DNA of 6,112 nucleotides, from positions 1 to 6,112 of the forward strand of contig CALMLJ010000179.1 in NCBI GenBank assembly GCA_937868025.1. The letters run 5' to 3'. How positions within the stretch are numbered: position 1 is the first letter of the stretch; each line of letters opens with the position of its first letter. This document shows, piece after piece, positions 1-6,112 of the stretch. The DNA is from an uncultured Acidimicrobiaceae bacterium (GTDB taxonomy: Bacteria; Actinomycetota; Acidimicrobiia; Acidimicrobiales; Microtrichaceae). A program made the translations under genes and the position numbers. The notes under the pieces were generated by a model. That model was not told the DNA's origin. It ran no database searches and saw only the letters and a list, made by a program, of their open reading frames with translations.

Positions 1-2351
1 ACGGCGCGGAGCAGGCCGAGTTCACGCGTCCGTTCGTGGATGGAGAGCGAGATGGTGTTGCCGACCCCGACGAGCGCGATGACGATCGACAAGCCGAGCA
101 GCACGTAGATCAGGTTGACGACCGAGTCGAGGATGCCGAGCCGCTCGCCCACGTAGTCGCCGATCGTGTTGACCCCGGCAGTCGGAGCGAGCTTCTTGAG
201 CTCCGGTTTGAACTCGGCGAGCGCGGTCTTCGGGTCGACGCCGTCGTTGAGCTTGACCCAGATGGTCGAGTCGACGTCGAACTCGGGCAAGGCGTTCTTC
301 GACTGCGTCTCGTTGTTGGTGATGTACTCCGCGCCGTTGCCGATACGCGAGCCGAACGTTGCTGCGATCTTCCAGGTCTGCTCGCCCGACTTGGGGAACC
401 ACACCCGGATCCGGTCACCCGGCTTCCAGCCGTTGTCCTCGGCCGTCTTGGCCAGCACCATCACCTCGTCGTCGGGCAACTCGGTGATCTTCGGTGTCAG
501 GTCCTCGATGGCGGCGATCTGGAAGATGGCGGTCCGGTCGACGCCGATGACGAAGTCCGACTCGCCGACGGGTACGCCGTTGTCGGTTTCGCCGCGCGTC
601 GCCTGCTCCTCCTTCGCCCCCTTGCTGTCGAGCAGCGTCGCCTGGTTGAAGCGGATGGGGTTGATGAGGTCGACCTCGGGCTGGTCCTCCAAGAACTGCC
701 GCGGCTCGGGACCGAGCCCGGCGAAGCCGGTGCCGGAGTCGACCACCAGGTCGACGTCGGCGAGCTGATTGCTGAGCTGCGACTTCACGGTGGAGCGGAT
801 CGACGCCGCGAAGATCGCGACGATCACCACGAGGCAGACGCCGATGCTCAGGGCCACGGACGTGATGGCGGTCCGCTTGGGGTTGCGTCCGGCGTTCTCC
901 TTGCCGATGCGGCCCGACACACCGCGCACCCGGGGAAGCGGGGCCCCGAGCGTGCGCGCCATCGGTCCTGCGAAGACCGGACCGAGCGTCGTGATCGCGA
1001 GGAAGAGGAGGCCCGCCCCAATGCCGCGACCGGCGAGCCCCCAGTCGAGGGTGCCGGCGGACACGAGGCCGATCAGCCCGATGCCGGCGAGGAGCATCAG
1101 GGTGCCGATCACCTTTCGGCTCGTCTTCAGCGCGGTGCGGTCGATCGCCGTCTCGCCGAGCGCGGCGACGGGCGGGATGAAGGTGGCCCGGAGCCCGGGG
1201 ATGAACGCCGAGATCATCGTCGAGCCGATGCCGATGATGAGGCCCGTGATCACGGCCTGCAACGTCAGCGGGGGCAGGCCCGCCGGCAGGCTGAACGAAC
1301 CGGACAACGCCTGCTTCAAGCCGTACGACAGGCCCCAGCCGAGGAGGATGCCGACGGCGGAGCCGACGAGGCCGACGACCACGGCTTCGACCATCACCGA
1401 CCCGAGGATCTGGCGGCGCCCGGCGCCCACTGCCCGGAGGAGCGCGAGTTCCCGGGTGCGTTGGGCGACGACGATCGAGAAGGTGTTGTAGATGACGAAG
1501 GCGCCGACGAACACGGCCACGAATCCGAAGGCAAGGATGGGTTGGGTGAAGAGGGAGATGAGTTTCGAGATCGTCGCCTCACTCTCGGCGATGAACTGCT
1601 CCCCGGTCAGCACCTCCTGGTCGGGCGGGAGGATCTTGGAGAGGTTCGTGGCGATCTCGGCCTGGGAGACGCCCTCGGCGGCCGACACGGCGATGTAGTC
1701 GAACCCGTCCTTCTTGAGGAGTTCGTGCAGACGGTCGAGTTGCATGAGCAGCACCCGCGGCCCGGCGACCAACTCCTTCTGGCCGTCGACGGGGATGCCG
1801 CCGATGCCGACGATGTCGAGCGTTTCGAGGCCGGACGGGAAGCCGGCCTGCACCTGGTCGCCGACCTCGAATCCGAACTCTTCCGCCGTGCGGACGTCGA
1901 GGACGACTTCGTTCGGGGCGGTCGGTGCCCGGCCGCCTGGAGCGAGCTTGCCGCCCTGCAGCGCCGGGTCATCGATCCAGTTGAAGGCAATGGTCGGCGG
2001 ACCCGCGAGATCCTGGATCCGGTCGCCGTTCTTGTCGATGATGGTCGGGAGACCCTGGACGACACCGTCGGCAACGCGCACGCCCTTCGTGGCGCGGGCG
2101 AGGTCGAGCGTGGTGTCGGGGACCGTCGGCCGGATCGGTGGACCGAAGTTGCTCTCCTGAGCGTTGGCGCTCCGGACGATGGCGTCGATGCCCTGGTACG
2201 ACGACCCGATCAGCGAGTCGAGCGTCGAGTTCATCAACGCCGTGATGACCAGGGTGCCCGAGATGAACGCCACCGACAGGACGATGGCGAACCCGGTGGT
2301 GAGGAGCCGTCGTTTACGCGCGAGGACGGATTTGAGCGCGACCCTCAGCAC
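1..2351 (-). CDS. FtsX/MacB-like ABC transporter permease, 3' end cut off by window edge
   Basis: This is the membrane subunit of an ABC transporter of the MacB/LolCE/FtsX type, probably moving a lipid, peptide or envelope substrate; the substrate cannot be told. The frame is open for 783 codons without a stop and runs off the left edge. I see an N-terminal helix (about residues 17-39), an extracytoplasmic MacB_PCD-like domain (40-265), a first FtsX core of three helices (about 270-390) with the motif QRTRELALLRAVG at 297-309, two linker helices (about 411-431 and 445-464), a helix at 494-518, a second extracytoplasmic domain (519-744), and then the second core. That core begins at 746 and repeats the motif as ERTRELGLLRA at the very edge. 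About the last two helices, roughly 70-90 residues, should lie outside. The GTG start is 4 nt after the ATPase stop, with GGGGA 8 nt upstream (2360-2364), so the pair is translationally coupled. Family assignment is firm; function is inferred. Confidence 0.93.
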   Translation of the reverse strand, partial: MLRVALKSVLARKRRLLTTGFAIVLSVAFISGTLVITALMNSTLDSLIGSSYQGIDAIVRSANAQESNFGPPIRPTVPDTTLDLARATKGVRVADGVVQGLPTIIDKNGDRIQDLAGPPTIAFNWIDDPALQGGKLAPGGRAPTAPNEVVLDVRTAEEFGFEVGDQVQAGFPSGLETLDIVGIGGIPVDGQKELVAGPRVLLMQLDRLHELLKKDGFDYIAVSAAEGVSQAEIATNLSKILPPDQEVLTGEQFIAESEATISKLISLFTQPILAFGFVAVFVGAFVIYNTFSIVVAQRTRELALLRAVGAGRRQILGSVMVEAVVVGLVGSAVGILLGWGLSYGLKQALSGSFSLPAGLPPLTLQAVITGLIIGIGSTMISAFIPGLRATFIPPVAALGETAIDRTALKTSRKVIGTLMLLAGIGLIGLVSAGTLDWGLAGRGIGAGLLFLAITTLGPVFAGPMARTLGAPLPRVRGVSGRIGKENAGRNPKRTAITSVALSIGVCLVVIVAIFAASIRSTVKSQLSNQLADVDLVVDSGTGFAGLGPEPRQFLEDQPEVDLINPIRFNQATLLDSKGAKEEQATRGETDNGVPVGESDFVIGVDRTAIFQIAAIEDLTPKITELPDDEVMVLAKTAEDNGWKPGDRIRVWFPKSGEQTWKIAATFGSRIGNGAEYITNNETQSKNALPEFDVDSTIWVKLNDGVDPKTALAEFKPELKKLAPTAGVNTIGDYVGERLGILDSVVNLIYVLLGLSIVIALVGVGNTISLSIHERTRELGLLRA

Positions 2352-2355
2352 TCGG

Positions 2356-3105
2356 TCAGTCCCCGAGCGCCTTCATCTTGTCGAGGACCTTGGCAGCGGT
2401 GGGTTCGTACATCTCGTCGACGAGCTTGCCGTCGGCGAGGAAGAGGACTCGGTCGGCGTAGCCGGCGGCGTTGGGGTCGTGGGTCACCATCACGATGGTC
2501 TGGCGCAATTCGTCGACCGCCTTGCGCATGAACGTGAGGATCTCGGTACCGGTCCGCGAGTCGAGGTTGCCGGTGGGCTCGTCGGCGAAGATGATCTGCG
2601 GCCGCGACGCCAGGGCGCGAGCGACCGCCACACGCTGCTGCTGTCCGCCCGACAGCTCCGAAGGGCGGTGTGACAACCGGTCGCGCAGGCCGACGGTGTC
2701 GATCACCGTGTCGAGCCAGCCCTGGTCGGGCTTGATGCCGCCCAGGTCCATCGGGAGCGTGATGTTCTCGAGAGCGGACAGGGTCGGGATCAGGTTGAAC
2801 GCCTGGAAGATGAAGCCGATCTTGTCGCGTCGGAGCAGCGTGAGATCGCGTTCCTTGAGCTTCGAGAGGTCGTCGCCGCCGATCAGGACCGAGCCGTCGG
2901 TCAGGAGGTCGAGCCCGGCGAGGCAGTGCATCAGCGTGGACTTGCCGGAGCCCGACGGGCCCATGATGGCGGTGAACTGGCCCTTGTTGAACTCGGCGCT
3001 GACGTGATCGAGCGCGACGACCTGCGTGTCGCCCGAGCCGTAGACCTTGGTGGCGCCGACCGCGGCGGCGGCGACGGTGGTGGACCACGTCTGGGTGTCG
3101 GTCAC
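2356..3105 (-). CDS. ABC transporter ATP-binding protein, MacB/LolD type
   Basis: This 249-residue protein is the cytoplasmic ATPase that powers the permease encoded just downstream. All ABC motifs are intact: Walker A GPSGSGKST (49-57), Q-loop glutamine in FQAFN (101), signature LSGGQQQR (151-158), Walker B IIFADEP with the catalytic glutamate at 176, D-loop NLDS (180-183) and H-loop histidine in VTHD (209). Two features place it in the LolD/MacB group rather than with importers: the Q-loop context FIFQAFNLIPTLSALEN, and the stretch DEPTGNLDSRTG, which follows directly from Walker B. The usual length of that group is 220-250 residues. I chose the GTG at 3105 because GGAGGA sits 5 nt upstream (3110-3115). 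An in-frame ATG at 3138 would add 11 non-conserved residues and has no ribosome site. It is the first gene of a two-gene operon transcribed from the divergent spacer. No membrane-fusion or lipoprotein partner lies in view. Confidence 0.96.
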   Translation of the reverse strand: MTDTQTWSTTVAAAAVGATKVYGSGDTQVVALDHVSAEFNKGQFTAIMGPSGSGKSTLMHCLAGLDLLTDGSVLIGGDDLSKLKERDLTLLRRDKIGFIFQAFNLIPTLSALENITLPMDLGGIKPDQGWLDTVIDTVGLRDRLSHRPSELSGGQQQRVAVARALASRPQIIFADEPTGNLDSRTGTEILTFMRKAVDELRQTIVMVTHDPNAAGYADRVLFLADGKLVDEMYEPTAAKVLDKMKALGD

Positions 3106-3110
3106 TGCTT

Positions 3111-3115
3111 CCTCC
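3111..3115 (-). promoter_or_regulatory. Shine-Dalgarno GGAGG that fixes the ATPase start
   Basis: On the minus strand GGAGGAAGCA runs directly into the GTG at 3105. This is the strongest ribosome site in the divergent spacer. It decides between the GTG at 3105 and the ATG at 3138, which has no purine-rich tract before it. Confidence 0.8.
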
Positions 3116-3150
3116 GGGAACTGCACTCGAGCGCGCATGTGAATTCGTGC

Positions 3151-3156
3151 ACGCTA
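3151..3156 (-). promoter_or_regulatory. Candidate -10 box for the ABC operon
   Basis: TAGCGT on the minus strand fits the actinobacterial TANNNT pattern. It would place transcription start near 3144, giving a leader of about 39 nt that includes the GGAGG ribosome site. There is no recognisable -35. Just upstream lies an 11-bp perfect dyad (GCCCCAGGGGC, 3160-3170), and TGCAC/GTGCA half-sites (3122-3126 and 3147-3151) flank the expected start. Either could bind a regulator, but short dyads are common in GC-rich DNA. This is a weak call. Confidence 0.25.
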
Positions 3157-3206
3157 CCTGCCCCAGGGGCTCCGGGGGAGGCGGGGTGCCGGGCGCCGCG
3201 GACGTC

Positions 3207-3212
3207 TAACTT
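3207..3212 (+). promoter_or_regulatory. Candidate -10 box of a leaderless promoter for the DoxX-family gene
   Basis: TAACTT matches TANNNT and ends 7 nt before the ATG at 3220. Transcription would then begin at 3219 or 3220, at or one base before the start codon. The 13 bases before the ATG hold no purine-rich ribosome site, which fits a leaderless mRNA, a common arrangement in actinobacteria. There is no clear -35. Confidence 0.45.
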
Positions 3213-3219
3213 GGCCGCC

Positions 3220-3657
3220 ATGACGACCGACACGACGACACCGCCGACCGAGCCGGGCGGGTCCAATCTGGGCACGACCGCAGCGCTCGTCGGCATCTTG
3301 GGCGGTGCCGGCGCGATGCACTTCGTGAACCCGCAGTTCTTCGACCAGATCGTGCCCAAGTGGATGCCCGGATCGGCTCGCACCGTCACGTACGTGAGCG
3401 GCGTCGTCGAGCTGGTGGCCGCAGCGCTCGTGCTCAATCCGAGGACCCGCCGTCTCGGCGCGCTCGTCTCGCTCCTCACGTTCGTCGGGGTCTGGCCCGC
3501 CAACATCCAGGCGGCCCTCGACGGCGGCATGAAGGGTCTCGACCCGCCCATGGATTCGGCCGCCGTCGCCTGGATCCGCGTGCCCCTCCAACTCCCGTTG
3601 ATCTTCCTCGCGTACAAGTTGGCGAAGTCGGTCACGTCCCGTGAGTCCGCCGCCTGA
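3220..3657 (+). CDS. DoxX-family small integral membrane protein
   Basis: This 145-residue protein matches the DoxX-like uncharacterised membrane proteins of the COG4270 kind. After a Thr/Pro-rich cytoplasmic N terminus come four predicted helices (about 17-35, 56-74, 79-99 and 117-135). Family-type motifs are visible: HFVNPQFFDQIVPKWMPG (34-51), the buried acidic position in SGVVELVAA (E64), PANIQAALD (93-101) and the closing RVPLQLPLIF (120-129). Members are linked to redox or thiol-stress tolerance in some bacteria, but the biochemical role is not known, so I assign none. The ATG at 3220 is chosen because homologous sequence begins shortly after it and a TANNNT box sits just upstream. Extending the frame upstream would run through the ABC gene on the other strand. 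It stands alone between a divergent and a convergent neighbour, so it is probably monocistronic. Confidence 0.88.
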   Translation: MTTDTTTPPTEPGGSNLGTTAALVGILGGAGAMHFVNPQFFDQIVPKWMPGSARTVTYVSGVVELVAAALVLNPRTRRLGALVSLLTFVGVWPANIQAALDGGMKGLDPPMDSAAVAWIRVPLQLPLIFLAYKLAKSVTSRESAA

Positions 3658-3687
3658 CGCTCCGAGGGATGGACGTGGTCAGCCGGC
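3649..3687. terminator. Inverted repeat spanning two convergent stop codons, possible bidirectional terminator
   Basis: GCCGCCTGAC (3649-3658) and GTCAGCCGGC (3678-3687) pair at 9 of 10 positions around a 19-nt loop. Each arm contains the TGA stop of one convergent gene. There is no T-tract on either side, so intrinsic termination would be of the U-less type sometimes proposed for actinobacteria. The symmetry may be partly accidental, because both arms are coding ends. Confidence 0.35.
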
Positions 3688-4425
3688 CAGCGCCCGAATG
3701 AGCGCAGCGGAGCCGGCCGCGGCGGCGAAGACCAGGATCACCGTTCGGAGCGACGTCCCCGCGAGCCGGTCGGCCAGCGGTCGGCTCAGTGCGAGGCCCA
3801 CCGCGAGGAACGGGATGAGTATGAGGGCGACCAGGAGCTGCCAGCCGGCGACGCTGCCGCCGGCGACCAGCCCGATGATCGACAGCGCGGTGCCGATGAG
3901 GAAGCTCGTGGCCAGCGTCGAGCGAACCTCGGGTGCCGGCCGGTGCTGGTAGAGCAGCGCAAGCGGCGGGCCTCCGGTCGCGGCGACGGTGTCCATGAAC
4001 CCGGAGGCCCCTCCGGCGGCCAGGGAGTTGGTGCGGCCGATCTGATGCTCGTTGGCCCGCGTGGCCACGACGCAGGCCACGATCACCGCCGCGCCGACGA
4101 TCCCGCCGAGGGCGCGGACCGACACGAGCGTCACGACGACCGCACCCACGATGGTGCCGGGGATCCTGCCGAGCGTCGTCCAGCGGACCCCCGCCCAGTC
4201 GACCGAGTCTCGGTCCCGCACGGCGATCATGGCGGAGAGCGGGACACCGACCACCACCATGGTCGCCGGCAGGAGTTCCGGCGCGACGAGGCCGACGACG
4301 GGCGCGGCGACGAGGTTCAGCCCGAACCCGAGGAGGCCCTGGGCTGTTGCGCCGAGCGTGACGATGAACGCGACGGCGGCGAACTGGCCGATCGAGATGT
4401 GGAGCGCAGCGACGGCGGGACCGAT
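3679..4425 (-). CDS. TauE/SafE-family membrane transporter, with no standard start codon at its conserved N terminus
   Basis: This is a polytopic membrane protein of the TauE/SafE family, whose members export sulfite, organosulfur compounds or small organic anions; the substrate here is unknown. The two family repeats are visible: an N-terminal one with GATAQGLLGFGLNLVAAPVV (25-44) and a second with GGASGFMDTVAATGGPP (138-154). About seven hydrophobic helices follow one another across 248 residues, close to the usual 240-260. The oddity is the start. Between the upstream in-frame stop near 4594 and the ATG at 4260 there is no ATG, GTG or TTG. Yet conserved family sequence begins about 35 codons before that ATG, which would remove the first repeat's signature. 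I therefore extend to the ATC at 4423-4425, which overlaps the gpmA stop as TAATC. A conservative annotation would use 4260 (193 residues) or the CTG at 4320. No ribosome site is obvious, so expression probably depends on coupling to gpmA. Confidence 0.8.
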   Translation of the reverse strand: MGPAVAALHISIGQFAAVAFIVTLGATAQGLLGFGLNLVAAPVVGLVAPELLPATMVVVGVPLSAMIAVRDRDSVDWAGVRWTTLGRIPGTIVGAVVVTLVSVRALGGIVGAAVIVACVVATRANEHQIGRTNSLAAGGASGFMDTVAATGGPPLALLYQHRPAPEVRSTLATSFLIGTALSIIGLVAGGSVAGWQLLVALILIPFLAVGLALSRPLADRLAGTSLRTVILVFAAAAGSAALIRALAG

Positions 4426-5186
4426 TACTTGGCCGTCGCCTGGGCGGCCACGGCGGCCGCCTTGGCCGCGATCGCTTCGGCGTCGCCGAGGTAGCGGTCG
4501 GCGGTCGGCTTGGCCGTCACGGGCCGGAAGTCGGCGCCGATCTCGTAGTGCAGCGGGATGCCGGTCGGGATGTTGAGCTCGGTGATCGCGTCGTCACTCA
4601 CACCGTCGAGGTGCTTCACGAGGGCGCGCAGCGAGTTGCCGTGGGCGACGACCAGCACCGTGTGGCCGGCGGCAAGATCCGAGGTGATGGCGTCGTACCA
4701 GTAGGGAAGCATCCGCGTGACGACGTCCTGGAGGCACTCGGTGCCGGGGATGACGTCGGGCGGCAGGGACGCGTACTGCGCATCACCGTTGGGGTTCTTG
4801 GCGTTGTCGGCGGCGATCGGGGGCGGCGGGACGTCGTAGCTGCGGCGCCAGATCTTCACCTGGTCCTCGCCGTACTGCGCAGCCGTCTCGGCCTTGTTCT
4901 TGCCGGTGAGGTCGCCGTAGTGGCGCTCGTTGAGCCGCCAGGACCGGCGGACCGGGAGCCAGAGGAGGTTGATCTCGTCCAGCGCGAGCTGTGCCGTGCG
5001 GATCGCCCGCTTCTGCAACGACGTGTGCAGAACGGTGGGCGAGAACCCGGCGTCGGCGATGGTCGAGCCGGCGGCCGCCGCCTCGCTGCGGCCGGTGTCG
5101 GTGAGATCGCAGTCGTACCAACCGGTGAACAGGTTGAGACGGTTCCACTCGCTCTCGCCGTGGCGGAGCAGGATCAGATCGGACAT
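4425..5186 (-). CDS. gpmA: 2,3-bisphosphoglycerate-dependent phosphoglycerate mutase
   Basis: This cytoplasmic enzyme interconverts 3- and 2-phosphoglycerate in glycolysis and gluconeogenesis through a phosphohistidine intermediate primed by 2,3-bisphosphoglycerate. The 253 residues match the usual length of about 250. The phosphohistidine motif RHGES is at 8-12 (H9), the phosphate-binding arginine is R60, the general acid/base glutamate is in [10 protein letters not shown] (E87), and WRRSYD supplies R114 and R115. The second catalytic histidine is in VVAHGNSLR (H182), followed by [12 protein letters not shown] near the C terminus. All catalytic residues are present. The tail is an Ala/Lys-rich run (about 238-253) of unknown relevance. 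The ATG at 5186 is clear: AAGGAGG lies 9 nt upstream and the protein starts as family members do. The frame stays open further upstream, but that part is only out-of-frame antisense-like sequence over the GT87 gene. It starts 2 nt after that gene's stop, so the two are co-transcribed. Confidence 0.97.
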   Translation of the reverse strand: MSDLILLRHGESEWNRLNLFTGWYDCDLTDTGRSEAAAAGSTIADAGFSPTVLHTSLQKRAIRTAQLALDEINLLWLPVRRSWRLNERHYGDLTGKNKAETAAQYGEDQVKIWRRSYDVPPPPIAADNAKNPNGDAQYASLPPDVIPGTECLQDVVTRMLPYWYDAITSDLAAGHTVLVVAHGNSLRALVKHLDGVSDDAITELNIPTGIPLHYEIGADFRPVTAKPTADRYLGDAEAIAAKAAAVAAQATAK

Positions 5187-5188
5187 CG

Positions 5189-6112
5189 TCAGTGGCCTCC
5201 TTGCAGCAGGCTCACATCTTGGGGGATTCGGTCGGTCTCGACGAAATCCGGGTCGATCGGGGCCACGACGATGCTCGGTAGTGCGACGACCGTCACGATG
5301 CAGAACGCCACCATGGCCCATCGCCCGGGGGCTCCCTCGCCGGCGGTGGGGTCGAGCAGTGCGAGGAGTCCGGCGACGGCCACCACGCGCTGCCACAACG
5401 AGGTGGCTCGGGCTGCCCACAGCACGAGGGCGACGGTCGCGAACGTGAGGTGGTGCACCGAACTGAACGGCGACACCACGGTCGACAGGCACATGCCGAC
5501 CGTGACCAGACCGACCCCGTCGGGGCGGCCGGAACGCCCCAGCCGTGCAGCGGTGCGCAGCGCCGCAGCGACGAGCACGACGGTGGCCACGAGCCAGACG
5601 GTGTCGGCGACGGCGCGGGCGTCGACCACCGATCGGAGGAGTACGCGTAGGTCGACCGACGTCGACGCCGCCCGGTTCACCGCTCGACCGCCGAGTCGCT
5701 GCACGAAGTCCCAGGTCGCTCCCGGGGCGACGGCGGCGGTCGCGCCGGTGACCGCCACGAACGTCGTCGCGGCGCGGCGTGCCACGAGGCGGTCGTGGCG
5801 CCGCAGGCCGACCCACAGGACCGGAAGGACGGCGAGGGGCGTGACCTTGATCGCCGCGGCGAGCCCGATCCCGAGTCCCGACCATCGAGAGCGGCGGGCG
5901 ATGGCGACGGAGTCGACGCAGATGAGCAGCGCGACGAACGCGTTGACCTGACCGAGCCGGAGCGTCGAGATCGCCGGCGCCAGCCAGAGCGTGGCGGCGC
6001 CGCCAACGAGCGCGACCGTCGGTGGAACCGGCCGGGTCCCTCCGGCGTGACGGATCGCCAAGGCGTAGGCGGCGACGAAGGCGACGACCGACAGGGTCAG
6101 CCACACCCTCGA
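5189..6112 (-). CDS. GT87 (DUF2029)-like polytopic glycosyltransferase, 5' end cut off by window edge
   Basis: The visible 307 C-terminal residues resemble the GT-C superfamily enzymes of family GT87. These use polyprenyl-phosphate sugars (often mannose) on the outer face of the membrane to build glycolipids or cell-envelope glycans; actinobacterial PimE is one example. Supporting motifs, in visible-residue numbering, are the family-typical stretch [12 protein letters not shown] (52-63) followed by a helix and [15 protein letters not shown] (83-97), then SPFSSVHHL (214-222), which matches the conserved SP-x-S-x-x-HH element before a helix. About eight hydrophobic segments are seen, and the last residues after 286 are polar. 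The N terminus, with the catalytic aspartate of the first outer loop, lies beyond the right edge. The GTG at 6106 is almost certainly internal, because the frame stays open to the edge and family members have about 350-450 residues. The donor and acceptor cannot be told. It is upstream of gpmA in the same operon. Confidence 0.82.
   Translation of the reverse strand, partial: SRVWLTLSVVAFVAAYALAIRHAGGTRPVPPTVALVGGAATLWLAPAISTLRLGQVNAFVALLICVDSVAIARRSRWSGLGIGLAAAIKVTPLAVLPVLWVGLRRHDRLVARRAATTFVAVTGATAAVAPGATWDFVQRLGGRAVNRAASTSVDLRVLLRSVVDARAVADTVWLVATVVLVAAALRTAARLGRSGRPDGVGLVTVGMCLSTVVSPFSSVHHLTFATVALVLWAARATSLWQRVVAVAGLLALLDPTAGEGAPGRWAMVAFCIVTVVALPSIVVAPIDPDFVETDRIPQDVSLLQGGH
5196..5202 (-). 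promoter_or_regulatory. Shine-Dalgarno AAGGAGG of gpmA inside the GT87 gene end
   Basis: AAGGAGG lies 9 nt before the gpmA ATG and within the last codons of the upstream glycosyltransferase gene (encoding Gln-Gly-Gly). It confirms the gpmA start at 5186. Ribosomes finishing the upstream gene would stop directly over the gpmA start, a coupling arrangement. Confidence 0.75.

Noticed and set aside
36..2531. An 831-codon plus-strand open frame opposite the ABC permease.
   Set aside because: Its product is dominated by Arg, Asp, Glu and Gly with no recognisable domain, and it lies exactly antisense to a frame encoding a full FtsX-type permease with clear motifs. Long antisense frames are expected from third-position G/C bias.
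3106..3138. ATG at 3138 as the start of the ABC ATPase.
   Set aside because: It adds 11 unconserved residues and has no ribosome site, while the GTG at 3105 has GGAGGA 5 nt upstream.
3122..3151. TGCAC...GTGCA half-sites in the divergent spacer as an operator.
   Set aside because: The arms match at only five bases. Without conservation data this is not separable from chance, so it is mentioned only with the candidate promoter.
2926..3219. Upstream extension of the DoxX-family frame.
   Set aside because: The extra sequence lies antisense to the ABC ATPase N terminus and through the divergent spacer, with no family similarity. The ATG at 3220 fits both the family and the -10 box.
4548..5951. 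A 467-codon plus-strand open frame across gpmA and the GT87 gene.
   Set aside because: It is antisense to two well-supported genes, spans their junction, and its product has no recognisable fold or motif.
5187..6104. Upstream extension of the gpmA frame to a 559-residue protein.
   Set aside because: The extra 306 residues are Arg/Pro-rich without motifs, and they overlap the GT87 gene in another frame. The ATG at 5186 has AAGGAGG 9 nt upstream and begins exactly like the family.

Overview
The window is high-GC bacterial DNA, densely packed with genes and almost free of intergenic space. It looks chromosomal and actinobacterial. The reasons are the strong G/C bias at third positions, GTG starts, a probable leaderless promoter, and a GT87-type membrane glycosyltransferase. 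An Acidimicrobiia-like host is a guess. I see no mobile element, CRISPR array, tRNA or rRNA.

Layout from left to right. Positions 1-3105 (minus strand) hold a two-gene ABC transporter operon of the MacB/LolD type. An ATP-binding subunit (2356-3105) is followed 4 nt later by a large FtsX-like permease (start at 2351), which runs off the left edge. The two products should form one inner-membrane complex. A 114-bp divergent spacer (3106-3219) carries the start signals of this operon and of a small plus-strand DoxX-family membrane protein (3220-3657). That gene appears to be transcribed without a leader. It ends tail-to-tail, 21 bp away, against a second minus-strand cluster, and a 10-bp inverted repeat spans both stop codons.

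The second cluster (3679-6112, minus) reads, in transcription order: a GT87/DUF2029-like polytopic glycosyltransferase (truncated at its N terminus by the right edge), then 2 nt later gpmA (2,3-bisphosphoglycerate-dependent phosphoglycerate mutase, complete), then a TauE/SafE-family membrane transporter. The spacing implies one transcript with translational coupling, although the three functions are not obviously related.

The window is mostly ordinary housekeeping and membrane genes. The most unusual point is that the TauE/SafE gene has its whole conserved N terminus but no ATG, GTG or TTG there. The only candidate at the expected place is an ATC overlapping the gpmA stop (TAATC), where a TAATG would be normal. 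I found no convincing new multi-gene system.
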